Assembly (NCBI RefSeq): GCF_022539665.2
Contig: NC_081333.1
Location: 11,344,971-11,408,970 of the forward strand
DNA length: 64,000 nucleotides
DNA from: Daphnia carinata
Lineage: Eukaryota; Arthropoda; Branchiopoda; Diplostraca; Daphniidae
Reading direction: 5' to 3'
Part shown: in pieces, positions 39,801 to 50,488 of the stretch
How positions within the stretch are numbered: the stretch's first letter is position 1
How the letters are laid out: every line of letters starts with the position of its first letter
The notes under the pieces: generated by a model
Told to the model about the DNA's origin: nothing
Seen by the model: the letters and a program-made list of their open reading frames with translations, nothing else
The model's database searches: none
Program-made: the position numbers and the translations under genes

Positions 39801-42800
39801 TCTTTGTCGGGTGGCTGTATGAAGTGGAATGAGTAATCTGGTCGTGCCCAGTTGGTATACTGTAAAAGAAAAAATTCCGTCTCTCTTTTATTTCAAAAAC
39901 TACAAGCGCAACGAATCGATAATTCATTACGAAACTCTGTGCGGGTTCGATGGTGGCGCTGGTCTTTAGAGAAAACCTTCGTCCTTGCGCAAACGAGAAG
40001 GGAAAAAGGAAAACAATTAGTTCGTTACGCTGCGCACATCCTTATCACGTGAAACGAGGGCCACGTACTTTTGTGTGTTCGCTTCTTTCAGCCTTTTCTC
40101 TTATTCACTCGCTCGCTACCGGTTTTGTAATCGACACAAGTCGTTTGGCAGAAAGTTTGCCCCTCTCGAAATGAGATAAGATCGAAGAGGTTATTAGAAT
40201 TCATTCACCACCTTCGTTGTCTCGTCGGCTCTTAGTTTGTTTTCCTGCCATCAGACCTGCATGTAGAGTGGGCAATAGATGAGAGGATCATTAGCAAAAA
40301 AAAAAAAAAAAGCCAAGGTTGACGATAGTTGACTGTTTTTGGTGCTACTTTCTATGCGCTTCTCGTCGCTCTAATGAATGTTTGTGGAAACCTCTCAAAA
40401 AGTTTGAAGTGAAAATAACAAAAGGGTTCTATTATTCAGACGCGACCAATACAATGCGGGGACTTTTCAATCAGATACACAAGTAGCTCGTTAGCGTTTG
40501 TTTTTGTTTTTTTCCCCTTTTCCCCTCACTCCCGTTCTCTTATCTGCGAAGCTTCTGTAATGGCTTCTCGCGCTAGGTATAATCTCTTAGTGCCAATCTT
40601 TTTGCAAATATTTTTTGTTTTCACTAGAAATGTTGTGAAATCCTTTTGAAAACAAAATACGATTTGCAATCAGATCAAATCTCAATTATGCGTAGCTAGG
40701 AGACGGACTGTATTTAAAGTGCCGGCCTTGAAGGATTCGCATTGTGGCATTTATCAAGACCAAATAATCCCAACAGGCAAAACAGTCTGGTTGAAAAACA
40801 AAGGAGAGGAGGCAAACCGAAATTGAGGAAAGCGGAAGTTTGCCGTTTCATTATGCGGATGTTTGCGCCCTTTTGAACCTATTACAATAAACGCATAGAG
40901 GTTTGTTAGTGTGTCGCGACTGAATGGCGCTCGGGAGAAATACAGGGATTGTGTTTAACTGGAAAATTCATCCACCTGGAAAAAGAAAGAATACGAGGAA
41001 AGGTTATTGGATGGGAAAAAAAAAGGTTCGACAAATAACGTCGAACAAGAAAGACGACCAAATAACCTGAGATGGAGGACATGTTTCCTAGCGCAAAAAA
41101 ATAGCCGTTCGTTACTTTTTTTTTTTTTTCTATTCGGGACAATCCCACAGAGCTCGCCATTACTTTCAGAGGATAGCAGTTATATAGACACACATACTGG
41201 CCACATTGATTGATTGCCTATGGTGTATTTTCGCTTTTTCAAAGGCTTCAATCGGGTTTCAAATACGCGTTTGAATACCAAGTAAGGTTCCCGCCTTTTA
41301 TTGATCCCCGGTCTAGTCGACCATAAAAATACATCGTTTCTTATCTTCTCTTTCCCGTTGATTTTTGATTGAATCACTGCTTTTGATGGTCGTCCTCAAC
41401 GCTCGTTGCCTTTCTGTATCTATATATATATATAGCCCAATGCAATAAAGCACGCACGCCAAAGAAGCCCGATGAAAGCCAATATGTTTGCGTTGGAATA
41501 CATACATCTTCACACACGTCGTCTTACACTATTTCGCTAGATCGGCTCGATAGCTGATTCGTTTTTATTTCCGTCCCTCTCTTGTGTTCTCTCGACATTG
41601 TACGACGTTGGTTACGATTGCTGAGTGAAAAGCAATAAATCCGACTGCGCATAGCACCGATATTGATATGTGGCGATATTAGATATTGCTGGAAGAGGCG
41701 ATATAGCATCAGCGCATTGCTATTCCTGTGTACAAGTCGAGAAACATAGACTCTAGGCCAACCTGAAAACCTATAACTCAGCTGCTTGGAAAACTGATAT
41801 GATTCAAAGATCCCGCTCCTAGACGATCGGCGGCCACGATTTCTTGTTTTCTTTTTTCCCTATTGTAACAGAAAGTTAAAATAGAATTTAACGACCAGCC
41901 TGATGCGTCAGAAGGATTTCGCCATTGCCGAGCGTGTGGCCACACACAACAACACGGACGGTTATAAAATCGAGACAAATGAGAATTTATTTTTCAAGGA
42001 CTCTGCAACAAAGCTCGAGAGAGACCAGCTTTGAAAATGATACAAACATAATCATTAAAGTAATTGTTACTGTAGTATTATTTTTATGCGACGCTGGAAG
42101 TCGGCGTAGGCATTTTAAGGATAGGCTGTTGTTAGTACGGATTCAGAAGACCACCCAGAAAAAAACGGAGTAAAGCGTTTACGGATTAATCGTACTCTTT
42201 ATCTCTCTGCTTCCGCCACCTTCTTTCGTTTTTCTTTGAATGGTATAACGTTTGTACATAATAGACATTGTTAAGAACGGAAGCAGTAGAGCGAAGCCAG
42301 GAGGTCTCCATTCTTACACAGTATTGAAAAGCATTGAATTTAAGCGCTCAACGGGTAATTTCCGGTCGAGTCATTTGTAGTTTGTGTTGATAATATAATA
42401 CCGTGAGGCGATCGAGGCTCTGTGCGTTGTATACGTAACAACCTCGGGCAGGCCAACTCATCCTCACTGTGACTCCACGCTCGACTCGCTCTTTGGATAA
42501 ATCAGAATAAACACGGATAAATCAGCTGCTGGGCCTGCTCGACAAAGGAGCGTGTCCAAATTCAGAATGTAAGAGATGAAAGCTGAGAGGATGGAGGAGA
42601 CACAAGAGAGAAAGAAGAAGAGGAGCGATCTAGGTGTGCTCATGCTGCAATAAAGAAAGAAAAAAAAAACGGAGAGACGTATATGTATATATATATATAT
42701 ATAGAAGAAGCCTATTCATTTCACGGTCGACTTGTTCCACACGAATAAAGGCGATAGAGAACCAGTTTCAACGCACAGCTCGGGGGGTCTGTCCCAAGGA

Positions 42801-44260
42801 TGGAATAGACACACACACACACACACCTTAGGATCTATATTTTAGGTCTATATATAAAATCTGGCAAACATTTAGGAAGATTGTGGCCTTTACAATCTAT
42901 CCCTAGTGAAACGGAGGTGAGAAAGATATAGGAGGGCCTATGTTATATATGCATACACCTACTTGAAAACATCACCGGACCGGAAACGAGAAGGTGGGAT
43001 GAAGGGCCACTGGAAGTAACTGAAACGTTTAGTGGACAAAAGAAGCGATGTTTTTTTTTTTTTTTTCTTTTTCTATAGCCGCTTCCTAGCCGGATAACAA
43101 CTGACCCCTCTTTTCCACCTCCAATTTTGAATAGAGCGAAAAACCCGAAAGCAATAGCACTTTCCCCCAATATACTGCTCCTTAAAGGCAATCCATTAGT
43201 TTATTGTGGAGGCTGTTTAAGAGAAGGCTCAATACTGACAATGACTAACCCTTTTTTTTTTCTTCTCTTTACAGTTCACTGGCTTCGACCTTGTATATGC
43301 AGACGGCATCCACCGTGTTCACCCTACAAATAAAGGAGTTCAGGTGTTTGGTGCTTCTATTATATGAGAGCAGAAGGGGGATGAAAAAGATAAAAAAAAA
43401 CTGACCGTCCAGTTAGTTGTTTACCGGAGCAAGCAGGAGGGATGTTTTTTTTTCCTTTCTTATTCACTATAGTGTGTGTATACAATCCCATTTCTAAAAA
43501 AAAAAAAAAAAAACCTTGGAATTGTCAGAAGCTGGAAGTGAAGCGAGAAAAGGAAAAAAAGTTTTCTCATTCAGTCATTCTGTCCGCCTTGTCCGTTTCT
43601 TTTGAATAAACAGCTACCTATATTTTCTTCTTATTCCAATCCCGATTTTTCAGTGCTGTCAAAAAGAAAGGGAGAAATAAGCGACTGTAAAGGAAAAAAC
43701 ATTAATAGGTAAAGAGCTTTTAAAAGACTTATGAAACTTTTCTTCATTCAATTTCAAATGATTTTATCCTTCTCTAGCTACCCTTGGTAAAAAAAGCAAG
43801 ACATAAACAGAGGATTTGACATAGCAGCCACGCTGAACAATATTCGACATTGGCGAAATTTCCACCTCTAATGGCAGCCGAGTGCGATTTTCACCTGGTA
43901 TATGCGTGTCGACAAGAGAACGACACCTTATTTGGTGACCGCTCGGTTGAGTGCGCTAATTTGAACACTGTTCTATTGATGTTTTATCATGTCCATCATG
44001 AAAATTGGCGAGAGATCTACAGTTAAGACGACAAAAAATTGTATAGTATCATAAATGAAATCAGCCTCACCACCTGTTGAGCTATTTTCTCAATGCTATT
44101 GGGATTATTTAAATTTTGTTGTGCTTTGTTTTACTTGCTGAGTCAATGTTATCGTAACTGTAGAAATTTCGTATAGATGAATTATCCTAATTGTAAAAAT
44201 TGCATATAAATGAAGTCAAGGTGTTTGCTTATGAGTTTCACGATAAGGATTTTATCAAAA
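21811..44260. other. Gene desert of about 22 kb rich in homopolymers and microsatellites
   Basis: I could not support any exon, RNA gene or coding transposon here. Most open frames are poly-Phe or poly-Lys from T/A runs (for example 22021-22044, 26425-26448, 33703-33722). Simple repeats include AG at about 24352-24366, CA near 36650, TA near 32690 and 42683, long C runs near 22664, 33518 and 33600, and a G run at 36324-36340. A stretch near 29.79-30.18 kb is less repetitive and may be regulatory. A 51-codon ATG frame lies at 43871-44026. Distal regulatory DNA or an unannotated non-coding RNA cannot be excluded. Confidence 0.5.
36324..36340. repeat. G homopolymer (17 bases)
   Basis: An uninterrupted run of seventeen G in the gene desert. 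It has no flanking structure of its own. Confidence 0.9.
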
Positions 44261-44534
44261 ATCCTTTTTATTATCCACTATTGACCTCCTATTTCCTAAT
44301 GTTGCTGGCGATAGATGGCGTTTCGTTTTTCAGTGGTACCTCCACTAAACTTTTATACATTTTTTAAACTCCTGTTATGCGAAAATTAGTGTGGGGCAAA
44401 CGGTGCAGTGGAACGTGAAGTTCCCGTAATTTTAGAATAAACGTTGAAAACGTAGAGAGCAATTAGTCGCCCAATTGCAGTTTCGGCTGTTTTTTTTTTT
44501 ACAGCAGATAGCGTTTACCATAATTTGATAAAAT

Positions 44535-44564
44535 GCTAGCGCGCCAGTACGCTACAGCGCTAGC
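44535..44564 (+). repeat. Palindromic GC-rich box, left flank of the element
   Basis: The box begins GCTAGCGC and ends GCGCTAGC, with a central GCCAGTACGCTACA, so it is an imperfect dyad. The same box occurs reversed at 50074-50104 and again in this orientation at 50458-50488. Its inverted placement on both sides of the large palindrome makes it a candidate terminal or recombination site. The surrounding sequence outside the arms is not otherwise mirrored. Confidence 0.55.
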
Positions 44565-44996
44565 GTGACAATATATTTAGTGTATTTCAAAGACGGTTAA
44601 TTTAAGGAGAAAACCAATAGCTGAACCGAAATCAGCGTTCAATTTTCATTAGACTGTGTGAGTTTCGTCGAATTCCAAGAGATGTCGTTTGGGCCGATTT
44701 TGACAAAAGTGAGAAGGGTATAGCCTTCTCATTTTTTCATTTTTGGCCAAATTTCAAATTTCACTTATAATATATGATTTTGATGCAAAATTGAAAAATA
44801 ATTATGGCAATCCGTTTTACATGAAAAAAAAAAAAAAAAAAAATCGCACTTTTTTCTCTTTTTTCTACCCGTAGCCATCTATCAGTCGGTTTCGTTATTA
44901 CAGGCATGTAAGCAATTTGAGTTAATTGTATCCCATTAGCAGTTAATTGAGTAGCGTGGCTGGAGAACAACGCGTGGCTGGAGGAACAATTGAAAA

Positions 44997-45735
44997 ATGG
45001 ATAAGATAATAAAACAAAAAAAATGGTAAGTATAAACATTATTATATTGGTTTTCAATTATTAATTATTGTTTATTAGATCAAATTATGAAGCTGCAGGC
45101 CCAGTTATTGGAACAACACAAAATATTAGATAACAAAGCTAAGGATCGTAGGCCTAACACGTAATGATTCTATTTATTTGCTTTTATTCATTCGTGTTTT
45201 GTAGCTCAAATTTTGAGTCTTCAAGCTCAGCTAGGGGAAAAGAACAAATTGGAACGGAACAGTTTCCAAACAGTGAAGGAGGTTTTTCAAAACTCATCTG
45301 TAACTGAACGTGAGGATGAGTTGGCATTAGGCGAACACAGCCAGGTACCTAAAGTTTTCAAATAAGAATTCAAAATAAGTATAGAATTTTAAAAAACAGT
45401 TATTTATTGCTTAGTTATTCAGTCCACCACATGACAGTGTGTTAAATTTAAATTCTGTTAGTGCTGCACTAAAGGAATCGTTAGTAATAAGCTCATGCAG
45501 TGAAGGAACTGAACAATTGTGGGAACGTATTTGGGCCGAAAATGGGTGTGGTACAGAAACCCAGAAATGGCACGAGTTCAACATGAAACATGGATTAGGT
45601 ACTTTTCAGTTTTTTGTCTATCGAAAAAGTATTTTTAATGCTATTATTTTGCATTCACAGATTTTAACGGGGGATCAAATCAAGTCTGGAAGTGTTACAG
45701 GATGGAAGAGTGAGCCTACAGATGAAAAAACACTG
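44997..45735 (+). pseudogene. Broken copy of an unknown small multi-exon gene (left arm)
   Basis: The order of exons matches the mirror copy on the other arm. A short first exon begins at the ATG at 44997. It is followed by coiled-coil-like exons containing KLQAQLLEQHK and SLQAQLGEKNK, and then an exon at 45415-45598 with EQLWERIWAENGCGTETQKW. This copy has a one-base length change in exon 1 (29 against 28 bases) and a lost donor after the second exon (GATCGTAGG where the other arm has GATGGTAAG). Exon 4 is open here but has a stop in the other arm. I do not recognise the family. The duplicated QAQL heptad-like exons suggest a coiled coil. Confidence 0.45.
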
Positions 45736-46469
45736 AGAGTGCATTACCGTAAGGTGTGAGGTAAATTAATAGAGTAATGCAAATTGCCTAATGAGAAGTA
45801 CCATATAGTGTTAATGAATCCAGTACAACAGCAATCCTTTATAGTTCTGTCACAGCTAGAAGCCTCAAATAATTCTGCTTCTCTGTCTAAAGAACAACTT
45901 GTCCTTTACGTTCAGAGTGTTGGGGAAACTGGGTACTTAAATGGCCCTAAAGATGTTTTAATTTTGCTGCTATTGCAGAGATGAACATCATACATGGACT
46001 CTTTAGGTATGAAAGGATTTTTCTTCAAATAATTTTGAATTCATGACGAAGAATTTCTCCTCCTTTTTGCCAACCAGGTCTTATCTACCAAAAAAAATTT
46101 TATCCAATAGGAAAGGATTTTCAAGTACTGGGAACACAACTATCAACAATGCAACATTCTACAGGTGCTAGTTTATCATTCAAGAGCCTTATACAATGAA
46201 GTTAATCTGCAATTTGTATGTCCTTTCCCAAGCTTCCACCAGAAGTTGAATCTATGAGTCATGTAAGTTCCATGATCAACAATTGATGTGTTTAACGGTG
46301 TTGTTTTTCTTTTCTCAATATAGGTTAATAGTAACATTGGATCTGAAAAGATTCTTGGTTGGGGCAAGACACTGAATAAATTGTATTGATTGGATGGATG
46401 ACATGACATTGCTATACTTAATTCGGATTCCCCAGACGGTATTTGATATTAAAAAAATTGAAGTGCATA

Positions 46470-46800
46470 TCTGGGCTCCCTTCTTTTCTGAAGCCCCGTT
46501 TCCCCTTGACTCATAATAAGCCCGTAGGGGGGTCATGCCCCTACTGTACGGTATATATAAAAACAACATATACCGAGGTTTGGAGGGCTCTGGCCGGAAA
46601 GGGGACGTGGGGTGCCGCTTCGTCCGATGATGTGTTCACGGAGGGTGACGTGGCTGCCCACAAATCCGAACTAAAGGTTAATCGCTCCTGTAAAAATGTT
46701 CCAAATCTTCAGCTCTTCTTCCGGCTTCTCTTAGCCAATCACCGGGTAATCTCCCCGGTGGGTCAACAAGGCAGTGTCTCCCCCTGCCTGGGTTGACGGC
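46470..46800. repeat. GC-rich island inside the left arm
   Basis: A markedly GC-richer block in otherwise AT-rich DNA. It contains a TATATATAAAAAC box and a small dyad (CCGGGTAATCTCCCCGG), and ends near CTGCCTGGGTTGACGGCAAC. It is mirrored at about 47800-48130. It is open for 117 codons in one frame in this arm, but the mirror copy has a stop there, so coding is doubtful. Confidence 0.5.
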
Positions 46801-47048
46801 AACTTTTGAAAGGGCTATTGTGCCTTTTTAAAGTTGCAAAAATAATTGTAATGTGCAGAGAATTGTCAATAAAATATTTTTTCTAAAATATTTTTTGCAA
46901 AATTCGTTTCTTTCATTGTCTGTGTTAGCTTTGTTCACACATTGCATTTATCAATTTTTTTTTTTGGCTTTACTTTATTTGTTTTTGTCACATTTGATGG
47001 TAAGGTGACGGGTATTGGTTTATCGTTTATCTGTAAGCATTCTATTAA

Positions 47049-47111
47049 TATCCAGGGATCGAACCCTGGATGTTCGGCATACCTCGCCGATGCTCTACCA
47101 ATGAGCCACGA
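47049..47111 (-). pseudogene. tRNA-like sequence 1
   Basis: On the minus strand an A-box-like GTGGCTCATTGGTAGAGC is followed by a CGGC/GCCG anticodon-like hairpin. The B-box-like GGTTCGATCC then sits in a CCAGGG/CCCTGG stem. I could not form a 7-bp acceptor stem, and the base before the presumed anticodon is not T. It is therefore a tRNA-derived relic (or SINE head) and not a confident tRNA. Confidence 0.45.
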
Positions 47112-47240
47112 ATCATATGATTTTAAGTTGGCTTTTTTTTCTAGTCACTTGTGGACTTGCATTTACACTTAGAATAAAACTGAAATGCAATTCTGCAATA
47201 TACTCTTCTACATTATTCTACTTCATTTATACACATCTAC

Positions 47241-47301
47241 TGAGGTTTGAACCCAGGGTAACAGGTATCGCAGATAAAAGCTCTACCACAGAGCTAAGAA
47301 C
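47241..47301 (-). pseudogene. tRNA-like sequence 2
   Basis: The minus strand reads TTAGCTCTGTGGTAGAGC (A box with a GCTC/GAGC D-stem), a short anticodon-like region and GGGTTCAAACC (a good B box). There is no convincing acceptor stem. It is related in layout, but not closely in sequence, to the other two in this loop. Confidence 0.45.
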
Positions 47302-47400
47302 CTTATGGAAGCAATAGAAAGATAAACATATAGTTGTGAAAGACTGCATAAACATCCTAGACGATAACATATGATATGCGATAATAAAATATTTAGATAT

Positions 47401-47468
47401 ATCTCGTGGCTCAATGTTAGAGCATCGGCGTTGCACGCTGAATGTCTGGGGATCGGTTCCCATACGAG
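47401..47468 (+). pseudogene. tRNA-like sequence 3
   Basis: CTCGT at the start pairs with ACGAG at the end. The D-arm is CTC/GAG in GGCTCAATGTTAGAGC. The TCGGC/GCTGA stem closes a seven-base loop GTTGCAC, which would give anticodon TGC. The T-arm is poor (GGATCGGTTCC). It shares the GTGGCTCA...AGAGCATCGGCG block with sequence 1, so the two probably have a common origin. Confidence 0.45.
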
Positions 47469-47565
47469 TAAAACAAAATACAAAATTACTTCATAAAATA
47501 TCCAGAATATGTTCCTTGAATCTCAAGAGAGAGTCTCTCAAATTCAAAGAGTGTAATAAATAATA

Positions 47566-49835
47566 CTTACAGATAAACGATAAACCAATGGAAACAATGC
47601 TTACCATCAAAGGTGACAAAAACAATAAAGGTGAATTAAGCAAGCTAAATATAAAAAGTGTAACGTGTGAACACAGCGAATACAGACAATGAAAGAAAGG
47701 AATTTTGCAAAAAATATTTTATAAAAAAAATTTTATTGACAATTCTCTGCACATTACAATTATTTTTGCAACTTTAAAAAGGCACAATAGCCCTTTCAAA
47801 AGTTGCCGTCAACCCAGGCAGGGGGAGACACTGCCTTGTTGACCCACCGGGGAGATTACCCGGTGATTGGCTAAGAGAAGCCGGAAGAAGAGCCGAAGAT
47901 ATGGAACATTTTTACTGGAGCGATTAACCTTTAGTTCGGATTTGTGGATAGCCACGTCGCCCTCCGTGAACACATCATCGGACTAAGCGGACCCCCACGT
48001 CCCCTTTCCGGCCAGAGCCCTCCAACCTCGGTATATGTTGTTTTTATATATACCGTACAGTAGGGGCATGACCCCCTACGGGCTTATTACGAGTCAAGGG
48101 GAAACGGGGCTACGGAAAGGAAGGGAGCCCAGATATGCACTTCAATTTTTTAAATATCAAATACCGTCTCGGGAATCCGAATGAAGTATAGAAATATCAT
48201 GTCATCCAATCATTACAATTTATTCAGTGTCATGCCCCAACCAAGAATTTTTTCAGATCCAATGTTACTATTAACCTACACTGAGAAAAGAAAAACAACA
48301 CCATTAAGCATCTCAATTGTTGCTCATGTGACTTACATGACTCATAGATTCAACTTCTGGCAGAAGCTCGGGAAAGGCCATACAAATTGTAGATGAAAAT
48401 CATTGTATAAGGCTCTTGAAGGATAAAATAACACCCCTAGAATGTTGCATTGTTGATAGTTGTGTTCCCAGTATGCTGAAAATCCTTTCCTATTGGATAA
48501 ATTTTTTTTTGTAGATTAGACATGGTTGGCAAAAAGGAGGAGAAAAGCTTCATCATAAATTCAAAAATTTTTCAAGAAAATTCCTTTCATACCTAAAGAG
48601 TCCATGTATGATGTTCATCGCTGCAATGCCAGTGAAGTGAAACATCTTTAGGGCCATTTAAGTACCCAGCTTCACCAACACTCTGAGTGTAAAGGACAAG
48701 TTGTTCTTTAGCAAGAGAAGCAGAATTATTTGAGGCTTCTAGCTATAACAGAACTATAAAGGATTGCTGTTACACAGGATTCATTCACACAAGATGGTAC
48801 TTCTCATTAGACAATTTGCATACTCTATTACTTTACCTCATACCTTAATGGTAATGCACTTTCAGTGTTTTTCAACTGTAGGCTCACTCTTCCATCCTGT
48901 AACACTTCTAGACTTGACTTGATCCCCCACTAGAATTCTGTGAATGCAAAATAATAGCATTAAAAATACTGTTTCGATAGACAAAAAACCGAAAAGTACC
49001 TAATTCATGTTTTATGTTGAACTCATGCTATTTCTGGGTTTCCGTACCACACCCATTTTCAGCCCAAATACGGTCCCACAATTGTTCAATTCCTTCGCTG
49101 CATGGACTTATTACTAACAATTCTTTTAGTGCAGCACTAACAGAATTTAACTTTAACACACTGTCAGGTGGTAGACTGAATAACTAAGCAATAAATAATT
49201 GTTTGTTAAAATTCTATACTTATTTTGAATTCTTATTTGAAAAGTTTAGGTACCTGACTGTGTTCGCCTAATGCCAATTCATCCTCATGTTCAGTTAGGG
49301 ATGAGTTTGGAAAAACCTCCTTCACTGTTTGGAAACTGTTCCATTCCAATTTGTTCTTTTCCCCTAGCTGAGCTTGTAGACTCAAAATTTGAGCTACAAA
49401 ACACAAATGAATAAAAGCAAATAAATAGAATCATTACGTATAAGCCCTTACCATCCTTAGCTTTGCTGTTATCTAATATTTTGTGTTGTTCCAATAATTG
49501 GGCCTGCAGCTTCATAATTTGAACTAAAAAACAATAATTAATAATTGAAAACCAATATAATAATGTTTATACTTACCATCCTTTTGTTGTATTATCTTAT
49601 CCATTTTTCAATTGTTCCTCCAGCCACGAGTTATTCTCTCCATCCACGCTACTGAACTAACTGCGAATGGCATCCAATGGACTGAAATTGCCTACGCCAG
49701 TAATAACGAGTCTGAGCGGTAGATGGCTACGTGTCGGAAAAAAAGAAAAAAGTGTGATTTTTTTTTTTTTTTTTGGCGAAATTTTTTTTTTTTTTTGTGT
49801 AAAACGGATTGCCATAAATAATTATGAAAATGAAA
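47566..49835 (-). mobile_element. Right arm of the large inverted repeat
   Basis: This is the mirror partner of 44790-47033. The inner end is CTTACAGATAAACGATAAACC and the outer end is the poly(T) tract beside TGTAAAACGGATTGCCA. Roughly nine bases in ten agree by eye where I compared them, with small indels. This implies an old duplication-inversion or two head-to-head insertions that have since drifted. Confidence 0.7.
49010..49604 (-). pseudogene. Second copy of the unknown small gene (right arm)
   Basis: Exons on the minus strand: 49604-49577 (ATG start), 49523-49452, 49393-49254, then from about 49188. The first three have proper GT/AG borders and join in phase (1, 1, 0) to give MDKIIQQKD, then VQIMKLQAQL and AQILSLQAQLGEKNK segments, a probable coiled coil. 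The next exon hits a TAG where the left arm has a Trp codon (TGG, in KWHEF). So the 5' half is intact here while exon 4 is intact only in the other arm. The family is not recognised. Confidence 0.5.
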
Positions 49836-50073
49836 TTTATTTTTTAATTGGCTTTATAGTTTTTGAGTTAACCTGAAAAAAACAGAAAAGACGGGCTTAT
49901 TTTTCTCGGGCTTCAAAAGTCGGGCTTAAAATTTCTATAGATTTTCCTATTAACAAATAATATCATTAAATCTAAATAACTATAGATGAATAAGATTCAA
50001 AATTTAACAAGGAACACGAAAGTGAGCTTTGTTTTTACGTAGAGATTATGGTTTGATAAAGAACTTTGATATA

Positions 50074-50104
50074 CGCTAGCGCAGTAGCGTACTGGCGCGC
50101 TATA
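50074..50104 (-). repeat. Palindromic GC-rich box, inverted copy
   Basis: This is the reverse complement of the box at 44535-44564, with one central difference (CTACTGCGCTAGC against CTACAGCGCTAGC). It lies outside the right arm, as the first copy lies outside the left arm. Confidence 0.55.
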
Positions 50105-50457
50105 AGTTGTTCGATTCAGTGTATTGCAACATGCGATCACATTAGCATTCTAAATTTCAAATTTGGCTTAAAATGCATGATTTCAATGCAGAATAGAATG
50201 CTAATCACGAATATATAGCTTATTTCTTAATTGGCCTTATAGTTTTTGAATTAAACGAAAAAAACAGAAGGCCGGACTTATATTGTCGGGCTTATAATTT
50301 TGTCCTAATGTAAAATAATATCATTAAATCTAGACAAATATATATGATTCTGATTCAAAATTAACCAACGAACACGAAAATGGAAGTTGTTTTTACGTAG
50401 AGTTTAAAGTTTTTGAGCAATCTAAAATATAAAATTAGGTGCAAATTGAAACCATTA

Positions 50458-50488
50458 CTAGCGCGCCAGTACGGTACAGCGCTAGCGT
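50458..50488 (+). repeat. Palindromic GC-rich box, third copy
   Basis: Same orientation as the 44535 copy, with one change in the centre (CAGTACGGTACAG). It belongs to the second tandem unit of the right flank. Confidence 0.55.

Larger units (their letters stand above)
44790..47033 (+). mobile_element. Left arm of a large inverted repeat (mobile-element derived)
   Basis: Read 5'->3', this arm matches the reverse complement of about 47566-49835 throughout. Landmarks include TGGCAATCCGTTTTACA next to a long A run, the exon-like GCTGCAGGCCCA segment, a GC-rich island at 46.47-46.80 kb and TGGTTTATCGTTTATCTGTAAG at the inner end. The copies differ at scattered bases and small indels, so they are not an identical assembly duplicate. 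The arm contains exons of a small unknown gene and a 3' end with an AATAAA. I could not assign a transposon superfamily. Confidence 0.7.
47034..47565. other. Loop (spacer) of the palindrome
   Basis: About 530 bases separate the two arms and have no mirror partner. The loop is AT-rich and contains three tRNA-like sequences, two on the minus and one on the plus strand, listed separately. No protein-coding frame looks real. Confidence 0.6.

Noticed and set aside
43871-44026. 51-codon ATG frame with fairly protein-like composition
   Set aside because: No splice partners, promoter or recognisable family, and its length is compatible with chance in 22 kb of non-coding DNA.
46443-46796. 117-codon plus-strand frame across the GC-rich island
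   Set aside because: The mirror copy in the other arm has an in-frame stop and there is no recognisable domain.
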